Source: UBA10649 sp963700745 (GTDB lineage: Bacteria; Actinomycetota; Actinomycetes; S36-B12). From it: a DNA stretch of 64,000 bases. Under the pieces are notes generated by a model. It was given only the letters and a program-made list of their open reading frames with translations. It had not been told where the DNA came from and did no database searches. This document shows, piece by piece, positions 1 to 9,800 of the stretch (the stretch's first letter is position 1; every line of letters starts with the position of its first letter). Both the position numbers and the translations under genes were made by a program. Location: contig CAVOYT010000009.1 in the NCBI GenBank assembly GCA_963700745.1, positions 310,001 through 374,000 of the forward strand. The letters are read 5' to 3'.

Positions 1-1875
1 GCAGCCCGACCATGGTGCCGGTAGGAGCCGGGTAGCCGCACGAGTTGCCCGCAATCGCCGCCGAGAGGTTCGGCAGGTCGAACAGGCGCTCGCCGTCGAT
101 CGTCGCGTAGAGCGTGTCGCCCTGAGCCGCGACCACGATCTTGTGCGATCCGTAGATGCTGAGCCCGCTCGGCATCGGCGTCGAGGCGATCGGATTGCTG
201 CACTCCTTGCCCTGGTACCACTGCCGGACGATGAACTTGTTGCCCCAGCCCGGGTCGTACTGGAAGGTCAGCCCGGTGACGTCCGATGCGGTCCCCGTCG
301 CCGAGGCACGGAACCAGACGCCGTAGCCCTTGCCGGTCTGCAGGTGGGCGTCCGCAGCAAGGACCATGTCCTGGCTGGCGAACTCGCGGGTCGAGAACAC
401 GCGGGTCTCCCCACCGTTGTCGAGCGCAACCACCTGGTCGTAGATGCTCGCCGACCCCCGCAGGACCTTCCAGTCAGGCGCCGACATCATGCCCAGGTTG
501 CCGACGTTCACGTAGCGACGCGCCATCTCCTTGGTTCCGTTGTCGACGGTGACCACGTAGCTGCCCTCGGGAACGGTGCGGAAGGTCATCACCTGTGCGC
601 CGTTCTGCGAGTACTGCGTCTCGGCGAAACCACCATTGTTGGCCGTCGGCTTGATCCGCACGACGAGGCGGTTGCTGCTCGCCAGAGCCTCGGCCGCCGC
701 CACCGTGACGACGCCGTCCTTCTCGATGAGGTCGATCTTGTCGTTCGTGGTGTTGGTGATCGGGGCGTCAGCGCGCGGGATGCGAACTGCCTTCGACCAG
801 CGGGACTTGCCCCGGTCGGTGAGCACGCGGACCTGGACGACGATGGACTTCTCGTTGCGTGACCGTGACGGTTGCGTCGGTGTCCTTGACGATGACTCGG
901 TCGTTGGCGCTGTGGGCTCCGTAGGCCACCTCGTAGCCGATGACGGTGCCCTTCAGCGTGTTGTCGGAGGGCAGCCACGAGATGATCACGTCGTTCTTGT
1001 TGCCCGGGTCGCGGATGACCGAGATCGAGCGCACCGCGTTCGGCTTCTCGTCACCGATCACCATTCTGGCCTTGGGCCCGAGACCGACCTTGTTGACCGG
1101 CTGCAGCGTGACCACGAAGATGCCGCGGGCGTCGAGACCGTCCAACTGGACGCTCTCAAGCGCGCCGTCAATGGTGCGATCGATGATCCACTGGCCGTCG
1201 CGGAGCCGCTTGACCTTGAGCTGGTAGCTCTCGGGGGTGCGCACGGTCGGGGCCTTCCACCGCAGGGTCGCCGTGGTGACGTCGCTGTAGTTGATCTCGA
1301 TGCCGGAAACGCCCGTGGGGACCGCCGGACGCAGGTAGTAGACCGGCGTGGAGGCGCCATCGCCGGCGTCGTTCCGGCTGCTGATCTGGATGCCGTATGT
1401 GACGGTGGGGTCCGCGTTCGTGACGGTGAATGACGTCGTGGACGCATCCACCCACTGCACGTCATCCTGCCCCTTGCTGAAGATCGAGACGTTGTACCTC
1501 GTGGCGCAACCGACCGAGCCCCAGTTCACGACGAACGTCGTCGGATCGACGGCGTCCCGAATGGCGTTGATCCGCCAGGGCGCACGGGGCGGCAGCGCGC
1601 AGGCCTCGCGAGGTGGACGGCGCTGGCGTCGAGGTCGCGGGGCTGCCGGATCCGCCGCGGGATCCGTCGCCGCGGGGCCGTCGCCGCGGGCATCGCGGGA
1701 CGGTCGCCGCGGCGTCCGTTGCTGGCGGGTCGGCGGTGACGGTGACCGTTCCGGTGTTGTCGATCACGGTTGCGGCGGACGCGGCAGGGAGCCCGCCGAG
1801 CGTCAAGGTGAGGGTGCTGATCACCGCGAAGATGAGCGCGGAGCCAGCCGCGGTCTTCGCCCTGGAGGTGCGCAT
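1..1875 (-). CDS. Secreted fibronectin type III / lectin-like protein (partial, frameshifted)
   Basis: Probable exported surface protein that runs off the left edge of the window. It starts at ATG 1875 with a clear signal peptide (MRTSRAKTAAG, a hydrophobic stretch, then ASAA). A Pro/Ser/Thr-rich linker follows, then repeated beta-sandwich segments of FN3 type (for example VDPTTFVVNWGSVGCATRYNVSI and ATLRWKAPTVRTPESYQL). The C-terminal part (about 600 down to 1; GVWFRAS, TLYATIDGERLFDL) resembles a concanavalin-A/LamG-like lectin fold. Reading frame changes near 1607 and near 858 break the gene, and homologous-looking sequence continues smoothly on each side. It is divergent from the PilZ glycosyltransferase gene. 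Binding to polysaccharide is inferred from domain type and neighbours only. Confidence 0.7.
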
Positions 1876-2052
1876 GGTCGAGTCGTCCTGACTTCTTGGG
1901 TAGCGGCAGCCCCGGTGGGACGGCCTGGGAGTTTCAGTGAACGAAGGATGCGCGACTTTCCTTGCGGGACGGTCACGAAGCAGTCACGGCACGATCATCA
2001 GATCGCGCAGACCGACCGCTCGTCCAGATGCAGAGCCAAAGGAGATGGACGC
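1876..2052. promoter_or_regulatory. Divergent intergenic region with small inverted repeat
   Basis: This gap must hold the promoters of the secreted FN3 protein (minus) and the PilZ glycosyltransferase (plus). I see an inverted repeat CGATC-ATCA-GATCG at 1992-2005 and a Shine-Dalgarno-like AAAGGAG at 2038-2044. No convincing -35/-10 pair stands out. An operator role for the repeat is a guess. Confidence 0.25.
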
Positions 2053-2090
2053 GTGACCGTTGCGCAAGCAAGTCGGTCCAGTGTTGCCCC

Positions 2091-3982
2091 ATGACCACGA
2101 CCCCGCTGACTGCCCCGGCTGCGAACACCGGCACCGCCGCGAAGCCTCGCCCCCTGCCCATCACGGTGCCGGCCCGCCCCGAGTCCCTGTGGCCGAGCCC
2201 GCAGGGCGCCCGGACCCGCACCCGAGCGCATCTGCTGGTGTGGGCGGTGCTCGCCTTCGGCACCGGCTACCTGATCTGGCGAGTCGCGGCGACGCTCAGC
2301 CCGCAGAGCCTGTTGCTGGGAATCCCCCTGCTCCTCCTCGAGGTCTACTCCCTCGTCGCTTTCGCCATGACCGCCCTCGTGCTGTGGGACGTCGATCACG
2401 TTCGGCGCCCCGAGCCCGTCAAGGAGACGTCGCTTGACGTGGCCGTGCTGATCCCGACCCGCGACGAGTCGCACAATGAGCTGCTGCCCACCCTCGCCGC
2501 CGCCACCCGCATGCGGATGGCCTCCCAGGTGATCGTGCTCGACGACGGCCACCGCGAGTGGCTGGCGGGGATGTGCGACGAGCTCGGCATCGAGTACCGC
2601 ACCCGGGTGGCGACCGAGGGTGGTCGAGGCGCCCAACTGAACGCCGTCCTCTCGACTCTCACGTCGGATTTCGTCGTCGTCCTGGATCCCGACCAGGTCG
2701 CGGATCGTGACTTCATCGGCTCCACGCTGGGTCACTTCGACGATCCGCAGCGTCGCCCTCGTCCAGACCGCCCAGGACGCCTACAACAAGGACTCCTTCG
2801 AGCACGTCCGAATGGGACGCCGCACGTTCGCCGAGAGTGCCCTGTTCGAGCGAGTGCTCGGGGCCGGCCGGAACCGCTGGAACGGCGCGTTCTGGAACGG
2901 TGGCGGGGCCATCCTGCGCGTGTCGGCTCTCCAGTCCATCGACGGCTTCTGCACCGACGCTGGCGCCCAGGAGATCGAGACAACTGTTCGGCTGCACGCG
3001 GACGGGTGGCGCACGATCCACCACAACGAGGTACTGGCTCGTGGGCAGGCCGCCGTCGACGCCGAGGACTACTTCGCTCGCCGCAGCGACGACGCCTCCA
3101 GTGCCCTTCAGGTGCTGCGCCGCAACGTGTTCATGGCCCGACCCGGGCCTGTCATTGCCGCAGCGACTGTCGTACCTCAACGCGCTCGGCGGATGGCTCG
3201 ATGGATGGCGCACGCTGGGCTACGTCGTCCTTCCTCCGCTCGCCCTGCTGCTGGCGGCCACGCCGGCCACCGGACCCGTGGCGGCGTTCGTCCTGCTGTT
3301 CCTTGCCCTGTTCGGCCTGCGCCAGCTGGCAATGCAGACTCCTCTCCCGCGGCGAGGCTCCCCGTTCGCAGGCATCCGTCTTCGCCATCCTGCGCATGGC
3401 GGGCACACTGCCGGCCACGAGATCCCTCCTGACGGGGCGCCCCGTCGTCGCGCACCAATCGACCCGAACAAGTCGGCCCGCCGTGTCCCGCCCCTCCTCT
3501 GGGCCCTGCTGGGCCTCAACGTCGGTGGCGTGCTCTGGGCAGTCGCCGTACTTGCGGGGCTGATTCCGATCACGTACCCCGAGGCCATCATCGCGCTGGC
3601 CGCCGGCGCATGGACGCTTGCGAACATCGTCATCCTGGCCCGAGCGATCAGCCGCACCCGCAGCACCCAGTTCGGTGGTGACCGGCGGGAGGCCCTGCGC
3701 ATCGAGGTCGAGGGGCACGTCTACCTCGACGGCGAGCGGGTCCACGTGCTCGATCTCTCGCTGACCGGCGTCCGCCTGCTCAGCTACGGCGATGTGCCGG
3801 AGATCGGCACCTACAGCACCATGACCTTCACCGACCCCAACCGCCGCGCCGCCGTCGTCACGGGCACCGTCGTGGGCGTTCAGCAGCGACCGCACGGGAA
3901 CGAGGTCCGCATCGAGCTCGAGGCCGACCAGACCTACGTCCTCGGGGCGATCCTGGCCGAGGCGCTCATCCAGCGCGCCTGA
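2091..3982 (+). CDS. Membrane glycosyltransferase family 2 with C-terminal PilZ domain (frameshifted)
   Basis: Cellulose-synthase-like processive glycosyltransferase. Order: N-terminal membrane segments (VWAVLAFGTGYLIW; LLLGIPLLLLEVYSLVAF), a GT-A domain with VAVLIPTRDE, VIVLDDG and VVVLDPDQ, then NGAFWNGGGAILRV and the acceptor region, further membrane helices, and a PilZ-like end (DRREALRIEV, then LDLSLTGVRLL). The canonical PilZ RxxxR and D/NxSxxG motifs are recognisable as RREALR and DLSLTG, so c-di-GMP control is likely. Frame changes lie near 2745, 3160, 3355 and 3470. ATG 2091 is used here. A GTG at 2053 with AAAGGAG nine bases upstream would be a better start if one base is missing in the C run at 2087-2090. 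Confidence 0.8.
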
Positions 3983-4050
3983 AGGGCAAAGGACTCTGGT
4001 TCGACGTCCGCGGGGCCTTCTACCGTGAAGGTGTACGAGGAGGTGATGTC

Positions 4051-4665
4051 ATGAGCGTTACCACTTCCACTCCCACCGAATCAGTTCCTAGCGGCGGACC
4101 GGTTAGGCATCGCTGGCTCGTCGTTGGTCTGGTGGCCGTGCTTGCGCTTGCTCTCGGCTTCGGGGTCGGCTGGGCGGTTTTCGCCCCGGCCAGCCCGATC
4201 ACGGTGACCAGCGCGGAGGAGCCGGCAGTCCCACCGGAGGTCGCCAGCGAGTCCACCGTCCCACCCGAGGTCGCCAGCGAGGTCGGGACCTTGCTGGACG
4301 ACTTCTTCACGGCGTGGACAGCCGGTGACACGGATGCGGTGCTGTCGTTGATGACGCCCAACGGCTACTTCAACCTGCGTGGGTGCCTGGATGCCCAAGT
4401 CGACGATCCCGGAGGTACCGGTGCGGCAGCCTGCGTCGAGCGCTTCTCCAACGGCTCGTTCTGGCGCGCGGATGCCGCGATTCTGATCTCGGACGGCCCG
4501 CCATACGACGTTGGCAGTCTCGTCATAGCGGTGCCGACGAAGGAAGGGCTCGGAGCAGACCCGACGAGTCCGTACTTCGCCGGATCGCAGGGCTTGGCGC
4601 ACTTCACGGTCACGTCTGACGACAACGGGCAGTTGAAGATCGCGAAGTACGAGTTGCTCTACTAG
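4051..4665 (+). CDS. Membrane-anchored NTF2-like hypothetical protein
   Basis: 204-residue protein of unknown function. A short polar N-terminus is followed by one transmembrane helix (WLVVGLVAVLALALGFGVGW), a linker containing a duplicated VPPEVASE unit, and an extracellular domain. That domain begins LLDDFFTAWTAGDTDAVLSLMTP, which is typical of NTF2/SnoaL-like folds where a helical start precedes a cone-shaped sheet. A good ribosome binding site (GAGGAGGTG) precedes ATG 4051. The gene is intact and stands alone between the PilZ glycosyltransferase and a convergent SRPBCC gene. Two cysteines in the domain (GCLDAQ, AACVERF) could form a disulfide outside the cell. No enzymatic role can be assigned. 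Confidence 0.75.
   Translation: MSVTTSTPTESVPSGGPVRHRWLVVGLVAVLALALGFGVGWAVFAPASPITVTSAEEPAVPPEVASESTVPPEVASEVGTLLDDFFTAWTAGDTDAVLSLMTPNGYFNLRGCLDAQVDDPGGTGAAACVERFSNGSFWRADAAILISDGPPYDVGSLVIAVPTKEGLGADPTSPYFAGSQGLAHFTVTSDDNGQLKIAKYELLY
4228..4287 (+). repeat. Two-copy 30-bp imperfect tandem repeat in coding sequence
   Basis: Two adjacent 30-base units starting GTCCCACC encode VPPEVASEST and VPPEVASEVG in the linker between the membrane helix and the NTF2-like domain. The first nine codons differ only at a silent site. It looks like a recent linker-length duplication. Confidence 0.8.
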
Positions 4666-4723
4666 CACCGGCGGCCGGCCAGCGGTCGGAGCGAGAGTCG
4701 CATCCGGCCGCCGACCGGTCGGC

Positions 4724-5165
4724 TCACTTCGCAGCGAGCAGCTTGGCCATCCGGGTGATCGAGGTGTTGAAGCCTTGCCGGGCTGCCGCGGCAACCGGTC
4801 TGGCCAGGAACTGAGGCAGGACGGGTACCCGAATGTCCTCGACCCACTCGAGGTGTGACGTGGTCGGGCTCCTCGACGTCACCGACAGGTGCACGACGCC
4901 GCTGAGTACCGGCCCGATCTTGGTGATCCGAACGGTCATGGCCTCTGAGTCGAGCTCGTCGACACGCATGCGGTCCGGCAGGGCCAGTGGGCCGAGGCCC
5001 GAGGTGGCCGTGAACTCTGTGCCGGGACCGCCGTCACCCCCGTGGATCTGTCACGCGGGTGAGGGGAACCCACTCGGCATGGCCCTTCCAGTCGATCAGC
5101 TCATCGAACACGGCGCGAGCGGGCAGCGGCAGGTCGCGCGCCACCGTGAAGTAGACGTTCGCCAT
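4724..5165 (-). CDS. SRPBCC family protein (polyketide cyclase/START-like; one frameshift)
   Basis: Small hydrophobic-ligand-binding fold of the Bet v1/SRPBCC type, about 147 residues. It starts at ATG 5165 (MANVYFTVARDLPLPARAVFDELIDWKGHAEW), the usual beta-strand, helix, then D-W pattern of the family. It continues with EFTATSGLGPLALPDRM and ends in the long C-terminal helix RQGFNTSITRMAKLLAAK. A single-base change near the C run at 5037-5041 breaks the frame. The gene is convergent with the NTF2-like gene. The ligand is unknown. Confidence 0.7.
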
Positions 5166-5351
5166 GGAGGTCGCCTTTCGTCAGGATGTCGTGCGTCGGC
5201 CCACCTGAAGAGTGTCACGACCTCGGCCGGGTGGCACTCGGGAGGCCGGACAGCCCGATGCCTCGTCGGACGTGGCGGGTTCTGGACCCCTCGGAGTCGC
5301 CACAAGTGACGAGGCATCGGAAGTGGGGGTGGGAGCGGGCGCCGGGGCGCG

Positions 5352-5978
5352 TCAGGCCGTGTGCGCGTGGTGGCGGCGGCGCATCCACAGCGCCAGTCCG
5401 GCCAGCGCGACGGAGCCGACGGCCCACGGCACGAGGGTCATCGGTCCGGACCCGTCCGCTGTCGGAGGTACTGAGCCGAACAGCGTGACCTGGGTGCCGG
5501 ACTGGTTGCGACCGACGGCCATCACGCTGACGCCGGGCTCGGCGCCACCGAGCTTGTCCGGATCGAGGGCCACGGTGAGCGCGCCCGCGGTGTCGGCTCG
5601 CGCCACGACGGGCTGGTCGGAGCCGATGCGGACCTCGATCTCCGACTTTCCGCGAAATCCGAGGCCGCGCACCATCAGGGACACGGCGTCGGACTGCAGC
5701 TGCGGGTCTGCGGCCGGGGGAATCATGACGATCGCTGCCACGCCGCGGGCTGAGCCGCCGAGGGAGAGGGCGGCCGGCTGGTCGGCCGGTGCGGGGTCGG
5801 CAGGCGCAGGGTCGGCCGGTGCGGGGTCGGCAGGCGCAGGCTCCCAGGACACCGTCAGCTGGCCGGCGTCGCCGCCGTAGCCCGGTCCCTCGGCGAAGGC
5901 GAGGGGCAGCGGACCCAGGGTCAGGCCCATGACGGCCGCCCCGATCAACGATGCACGCACTCCACGACGAATTCTCAT
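5352..5978 (-). CDS. Secreted, C-terminally membrane-anchored protein with Pro-Ala-Asp repeats
   Basis: 208 residues. A twin-arginine-like or Sec signal peptide (MRIRRGVRASLIGAAVMGLTLG) ends in a FAEG cleavage-like site. A PAD-repeat stalk (APADPAPADPAPADPAPADQ) follows, then a predicted beta-rich domain (IEVRIGSDQPVV, LTVALDPDKLGG), one transmembrane helix (LVPWAVGSVALAGLALWM) and a basic RRRHHAHTA tail. This is the layout of a wall-spanning surface protein held by a C-terminal anchor. There is no LPxTG motif, so sortase attachment is not indicated. It is divergent from the flippase gene. Function unknown. Confidence 0.75.
   Translation of the reverse strand: MRIRRGVRASLIGAAVMGLTLGPLPLAFAEGPGYGGDAGQLTVSWEPAPADPAPADPAPADPAPADQPAALSLGGSARGVAAIVMIPPAADPQLQSDAVSLMVRGLGFRGKSEIEVRIGSDQPVVARADTAGALTVALDPDKLGGAEPGVSVMAVGRNQSGTQVTLFGSVPPTADGSGPMTLVPWAVGSVALAGLALWMRRRHHAHTA
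5781..5840. repeat. Perfect 30-bp tandem duplication
   Basis: Two identical 30-base units beginning GTCGGCCGGTGCGGGG lie head to tail. They encode the PAD repeat stalk of the secreted protein on the minus strand. Exact identity suggests active slippage or recent expansion, so stalk length may vary between strains. Confidence 0.9.
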
Positions 5979-6089
5979 GTCGCCATCCTGACACCGGTTT
6001 CGGAGTGCTCATGACCATCCGCGGCCTTCTTGACCCAAGGCTGAGCGGGTCGTGACCGAAACGAGAACTCCAGACGGTGACCTGTTCAC

Positions 6090-7416
6090 ATGCCATCAAC
6101 GCCGGTCGTCGACGCTCCCGCACGTGTGCTCGACGACGCCGGTGTTCCGGCTCCCGAGACGAAGGGCACGCCCGGGCGCGGAGCCGCCCTGATGCGGGCG
6201 CTCGCCGCGCCCCTGCTGATCGCGGTCGTCATCCAGAATGCAGGCAACCTCATCCTGCATGCGGCCCTGGGCCGCTTCCTGACGCCCGGATCAGTACGGG
6301 GCCCTGGGCACGGTGCTGTCGCTCATGGTCATGCTCACCGTGCCGCTCAGCGCCCTGCAGGCGGCAGCAAGCAAGTCAGCCGCGCATGGCCCCGCGGCCC
6401 CGGACACGCAGCGAGCCTCGGTGCGGATCCTGATCGCCGCCAGCGTCATTGCGTCCGTCGCCGTCTGCCTGCTCGCTCCCCTGCCCACCGCCGCCTTCCA
6501 CCTCGACAGCCTTGCCGACGCCCTCCTGCTCGGCCCCTTCGTCGGCATCTCGATCGTGCTCGCGGTGCTCCGCGGACGCCTCCTCGGCCTCGACCAGCGA
6601 CGCGGGATCCGCGCCGTCGCGGTCACGTTCGTCATCAGCACCGTGGCCCGACTCGTCATCGCCTTCGCCACCTTGTCCACCCTCGGGGTGACCGGAGCCA
6701 TCGTCGCGACCGTCGTCGGGGAGCTCCTCGCCGTCGGGTACGCCGTCTTCGCGCTGCGCTCCACCACCGCTGCCGCCTCGCTGCCGGCTGGTGCGCACCC
6801 GTGGCTGCGCGGCTCCGACGTGGGCTGGAGCAGCCTCGCCATCGGCGGACTGTTCCTGTTCACGACCGCCGATCTCTTCCTGGCCCGCCACTTCCTGCCC
6901 GGTGACATGTCCGGCGGCTACGTGGCGGCCGCCACGATCGGCAAGACCCTGCTGGCGCTGCCCGCCGCTGCCCTGGCCGCGGCCTATCCGCGCCTCGTCG
7001 CCGCCGGCACCGGGCGCGCGCGCGTGGCCGAGCTCCGCCGCACGACCATCGTCGTCGCCGGGCTGGCGATGCTGGCCGCCGCCGTCGTGGCGCTGACCCC
7101 CGGCCTGGTGCTCGACGCCCTCTACGGGGATGCGTTCGACGGCCAGGCGGACGTCGTGCGCCTCCTGGCGATCATCGCCGGACTCAGCTCCCTGGTGAGC
7201 ATCGCGACGTACGCCCTGCTGGCCGTCGGCTCCCGCCTGAGCCTGCTCCCCTGGATCGGCGTCGGCCTGCAGGTGGTCACCATCTCGATCTGGCACGAGT
7301 CAGCGACCCAGGTGGCGCTCGCCTCGGCAGCGGCCCTGGTGGTCACCCTGGTGGTCTGCCTCGCGGCGCTCCGCTTCGACATCCGAAGCCGTGCACCGCG
7401 TGTGCACTCAGCGTGA
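6090..7416 (+). CDS. Polysaccharide flippase (Wzx/MATE-like, one frameshift)
   Basis: About 442 residues, almost entirely hydrophobic, with roughly twelve predicted helices (LLIAVVIQNAGNLILHAALG; VLSLMVMLTVPLSALQAAASK; and so on to LALASAAALVVTLVVCLAAL). This is the profile of the oligosaccharide flippase family that moves undecaprenyl-linked glycans across the membrane. The 'Y/FxALG...L' motif after the first helix is typical of Wzx-type exporters. A single-base change near 6288 splits the gene and the second part carries on in another frame to TGA 7414. It opens the glycan gene run, followed 34 bases later by a glycosyltransferase. The exported substrate is inferred from context. Confidence 0.75.
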
Positions 7417-7450
7417 GGCTCCCGCAAACTCGACCCGCCAACGTAGGGGC

Positions 7451-8443
7451 ATGACGACAGCAGCCCCCACCGCCCCGAGCAACGGCAGCCCGATTCGCAC
7501 CGCCGCCGCCACCGCCTTCCGCTACGCGGTGCTGCCCTTCCGAGTCCTGATCCTGCTGCCGGCCATGGCCGCCGGCCGGGCCCTCCTCCGCAAGCGGGGA
7601 GGCGACACCGGCCAGCCCGAGAATCTCGTCTGGAACGAGGCGACCCGCCTGTGGGAGCCCGCCAGCACCGACATCGAGCTCTCGGTGATCATGCCCTTCT
7701 ACAACCCGGGCGACGCCCTCGCTCCCACCGTTCGTCGCGCTCACGAGGCACTGACCGAGGCTGGTGTGGGCTTCGAGATCATCGCCGTCTCGGACGGCTC
7801 CACCGATGGCAGCGAGCACACCCTCGAGGGCTTCCCCGCCGAGGTGAAGGTGATCGTCCTCCCCGCCAACCGCGGCAAGGGCGGTGCCCTGCACGCCGGC
7901 TTCGCCCGCGCCAGCGGCTCGTGGATCGGCTTCGTCGACTCCGACGGGGACATCGACCCCGCCCACCTCGTGGACTACGTCCGGGTGGCCCGCCGTGGTG
8001 GCCACGACATCGTCTTCGCCAACAAGAAGCACGGCATGTCCGAGTCCGCCTCCTCCCCCTTCCGCAAGCTGGTGTCCTTCGGCTTCTCATCCATCGTCGG
8101 GACGCTGTTCTCCCTCGGCGTCAACGACACCCAGACCGGGTGCAAGGTGGTCCGTCGCGACGTCATGGCCGCCGTACTGCCGCGCATGCGCGAGACCCGC
8201 TTCGCCTTCGACCTGGAGCTCTTCGTCTCGGCTGCCACCGCCGGCTACCGCAACGTGCGCGCCGAGCCGGTTCGGCTCGAGGAGCGCATGTCGGGCTCGA
8301 CCGTGACCTCGAAGACCATCCTGCGCACGCTCAGTGACGCCCTGTCCGTCCTCGCCCGCCGGCACACCACCGACATCTACCGCTCGGCTCCCCCCGGGGC
8401 CCCGGCCGCCCCGTCGGCCGACGCCCTCCGCCTCGCCGCCTGA
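7451..8443 (+). CDS. Glycosyltransferase family 2, polyprenyl-phosphate sugar transferase type
   Basis: 330 residues, intact. The start ATG 7451 follows GTAGGGGC. After a basic amphipathic N-terminus, the GT-A domain reads ELSVIMPFYNPGDALAPT, IIAVSDGSTDGS, NRGKGGALHAGFARASG and the DxD-like FVDSDGD. This matches dolichol/undecaprenyl-phosphate mannose or glucose synthases (DPM1-like). TGCKVVRRDV and FAFDLEL are also hallmarks of that subfamily. There are no C-terminal membrane helices, so it is probably peripheral. It could make the lipid-linked sugar donor used by the large membrane glycosyltransferases downstream. The sugar is not predictable. Confidence 0.85.
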   Translation: MTTAAPTAPSNGSPIRTAAATAFRYAVLPFRVLILLPAMAAGRALLRKRGGDTGQPENLVWNEATRLWEPASTDIELSVIMPFYNPGDALAPTVRRAHEALTEAGVGFEIIAVSDGSTDGSEHTLEGFPAEVKVIVLPANRGKGGALHAGFARASGSWIGFVDSDGDIDPAHLVDYVRVARRGGHDIVFANKKHGMSESASSPFRKLVSFGFSSIVGTLFSLGVNDTQTGCKVVRRDVMAAVLPRMRETRFAFDLELFVSAATAGYRNVRAEPVRLEERMSGSTVTSKTILRTLSDALSVLARRHTTDIYRSAPPGAPAAPSADALRLAA

Positions 8444-8493
8444 CCGCCCGTCTCGACCCCGACCCCGAACCCGACCCAACCAAGGAGATTTCG

Positions 8494-9586
8494 ATGCGCA
8501 TCCTCGTCCTGACCTGGCGCGACCTGGCCCACCCCGAAGCGGGCGGCGCCGAGGTCTACACCGAGCAGGTCACCCGCCGCTGGGCCGACGCCGGCCACGA
8601 GGTCACGGTGTTCGCCGCGACCGTGCCGAGCCGACCGAGCGAGGAGATGGTCGACGGGTACCGGGTCGTGCGACGCGGTGGTCGGCTCACCGTCTACCGC
8701 GCCGCCCGCCGCTGGTACCGCGAGAACGGCCGTGGCCAGTTCGACGTGGTCATCGACATGGTCAACACGGTGCCCTTCAAGGCGCACCAGTGGATCAAGG
8801 ACACTCCCGTCATCGCCTTCTTCCACCAGACGGCGGAGGAGTGCTGGCACTTCAACGCGCCCCTGCCCGTTGCCCTCGCGGGTCGCTACGTCTTCGAGCC
8901 GAGCTGGATCCGGGCCTACCGCGGCCGTCGCGTCATGGTCGTCTCCCAGTCGACCGCCGACGCCCTCGCCCGCTTCGGCGTGCACGACACCGTGATCCTC
9001 CCCGAGGGCTTCGAGCCGGTCGCCGTGCCGGACGTCGCCAAGGAGGACCGCCCCACGGTCGTCTGGTGCGCGCGGCTCGTGCCCTACAAGCGTCCCCAGG
9101 ACGTCGTCGAGGCGGCCCGGATCGCCCGCGAGCAGATCCCGGACCTGCAGGTCTGGATCATGGGCGGTGGACCGATGCTCGACGAGCTGCGCAAGAACGC
9201 TCCCGACGGCGTCGACATCCTCGGACGCGTGGACGAGAATGACAAGATCGAGCGCATGGCCCGCGCACACGTGCATGTGGCCACCAGCGCTCGGGAGGGC
9301 TGGGGACTGGTCGTGAGCGAGGCAGCCGCACTGGGCACGCCCACCATCGCCTACAACACCCCCGGGCTCAAGGACTCGACCATGGCCGCCAAGGGCCAGC
9401 TGTGCCCGCCGAACCCCGAGGCGCTCGCAGCCTTCCTCGTCGACTCGATGCCTCGCCTGCAGGCCAACCCCGTGCAGCCGATCCCGTATCGGCGGCGCGC
9501 ACTCCTGGGACACCGTTGCCGACTCCATGGAGTCCGCCGTGATGGAGTTCCTCGCCGTCGACCGCGCGCCCGCCGGAGTTCGCTGA
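8494..9586 (+). CDS. Glycosyltransferase family 4 (GT-B, one C-terminal frameshift)
   Basis: About 364 residues with GT-B fold. The N-terminal Rossmann domain carries the glycine-rich acceptor loop (RILVLTWRDLAHPEAGGAEVY). The C-terminal half carries the nucleotide-sugar site (TVVWCARLVPYKRPQDVVEAARI; SAREGWGLVVSEAAALGTPTIAY, with the EGWG-E signature). An AAGGAGA site lies just before ATG 8494. A one-base change near 9490 disrupts the last 30 codons; the restored frame reads GGARSWDTVADSMESAV and ends at TGA 9584. The next gene starts one base later, so they are translationally coupled. Acceptor and donor are unknown. Confidence 0.85.
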
Positions 9587-9587
9587 C

Positions 9588-9800
9588 ATGAGGGTCCGCG
9601 CCTTCTTCGTCCGCACGAGCCGGATCGGACGACTGCTGCTCATCGCCGCAGCCGCCTGCATCGCGCTCGCCGGGCTGCTCCTGGCGCTGGGCCAGCCTCG
9701 TGCCCACACCCTGACCGCCTACGCCGCGGTGGCCCTGGCCGCCCTCGGCGTCGCACTCGCCCTACCCGCCGCCCTCATGGAGAAGGACACCCTTCGATGA
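9588..9800 (+). CDS. Small two-helix membrane protein
   Basis: 70 residues: a basic start (MRVRAFFVRTSRIGR) and two hydrophobic helices (LLLIAAAACIALAGLLLALG; AYAAVALAALGVALALPAAL) around a short loop. It sits between two glycosyltransferases, one base after the stop of the first and overlapping the start of the second by four bases (ATGA). That position argues for a genuine coupled gene. It may be an accessory subunit that tethers a glycosyltransferase to the membrane; this is inference from position only. Confidence 0.65.
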   Translation: MRVRAFFVRTSRIGRLLLIAAAACIALAGLLLALGQPRAHTLTAYAAVALAALGVALALPAALMEKDTLR

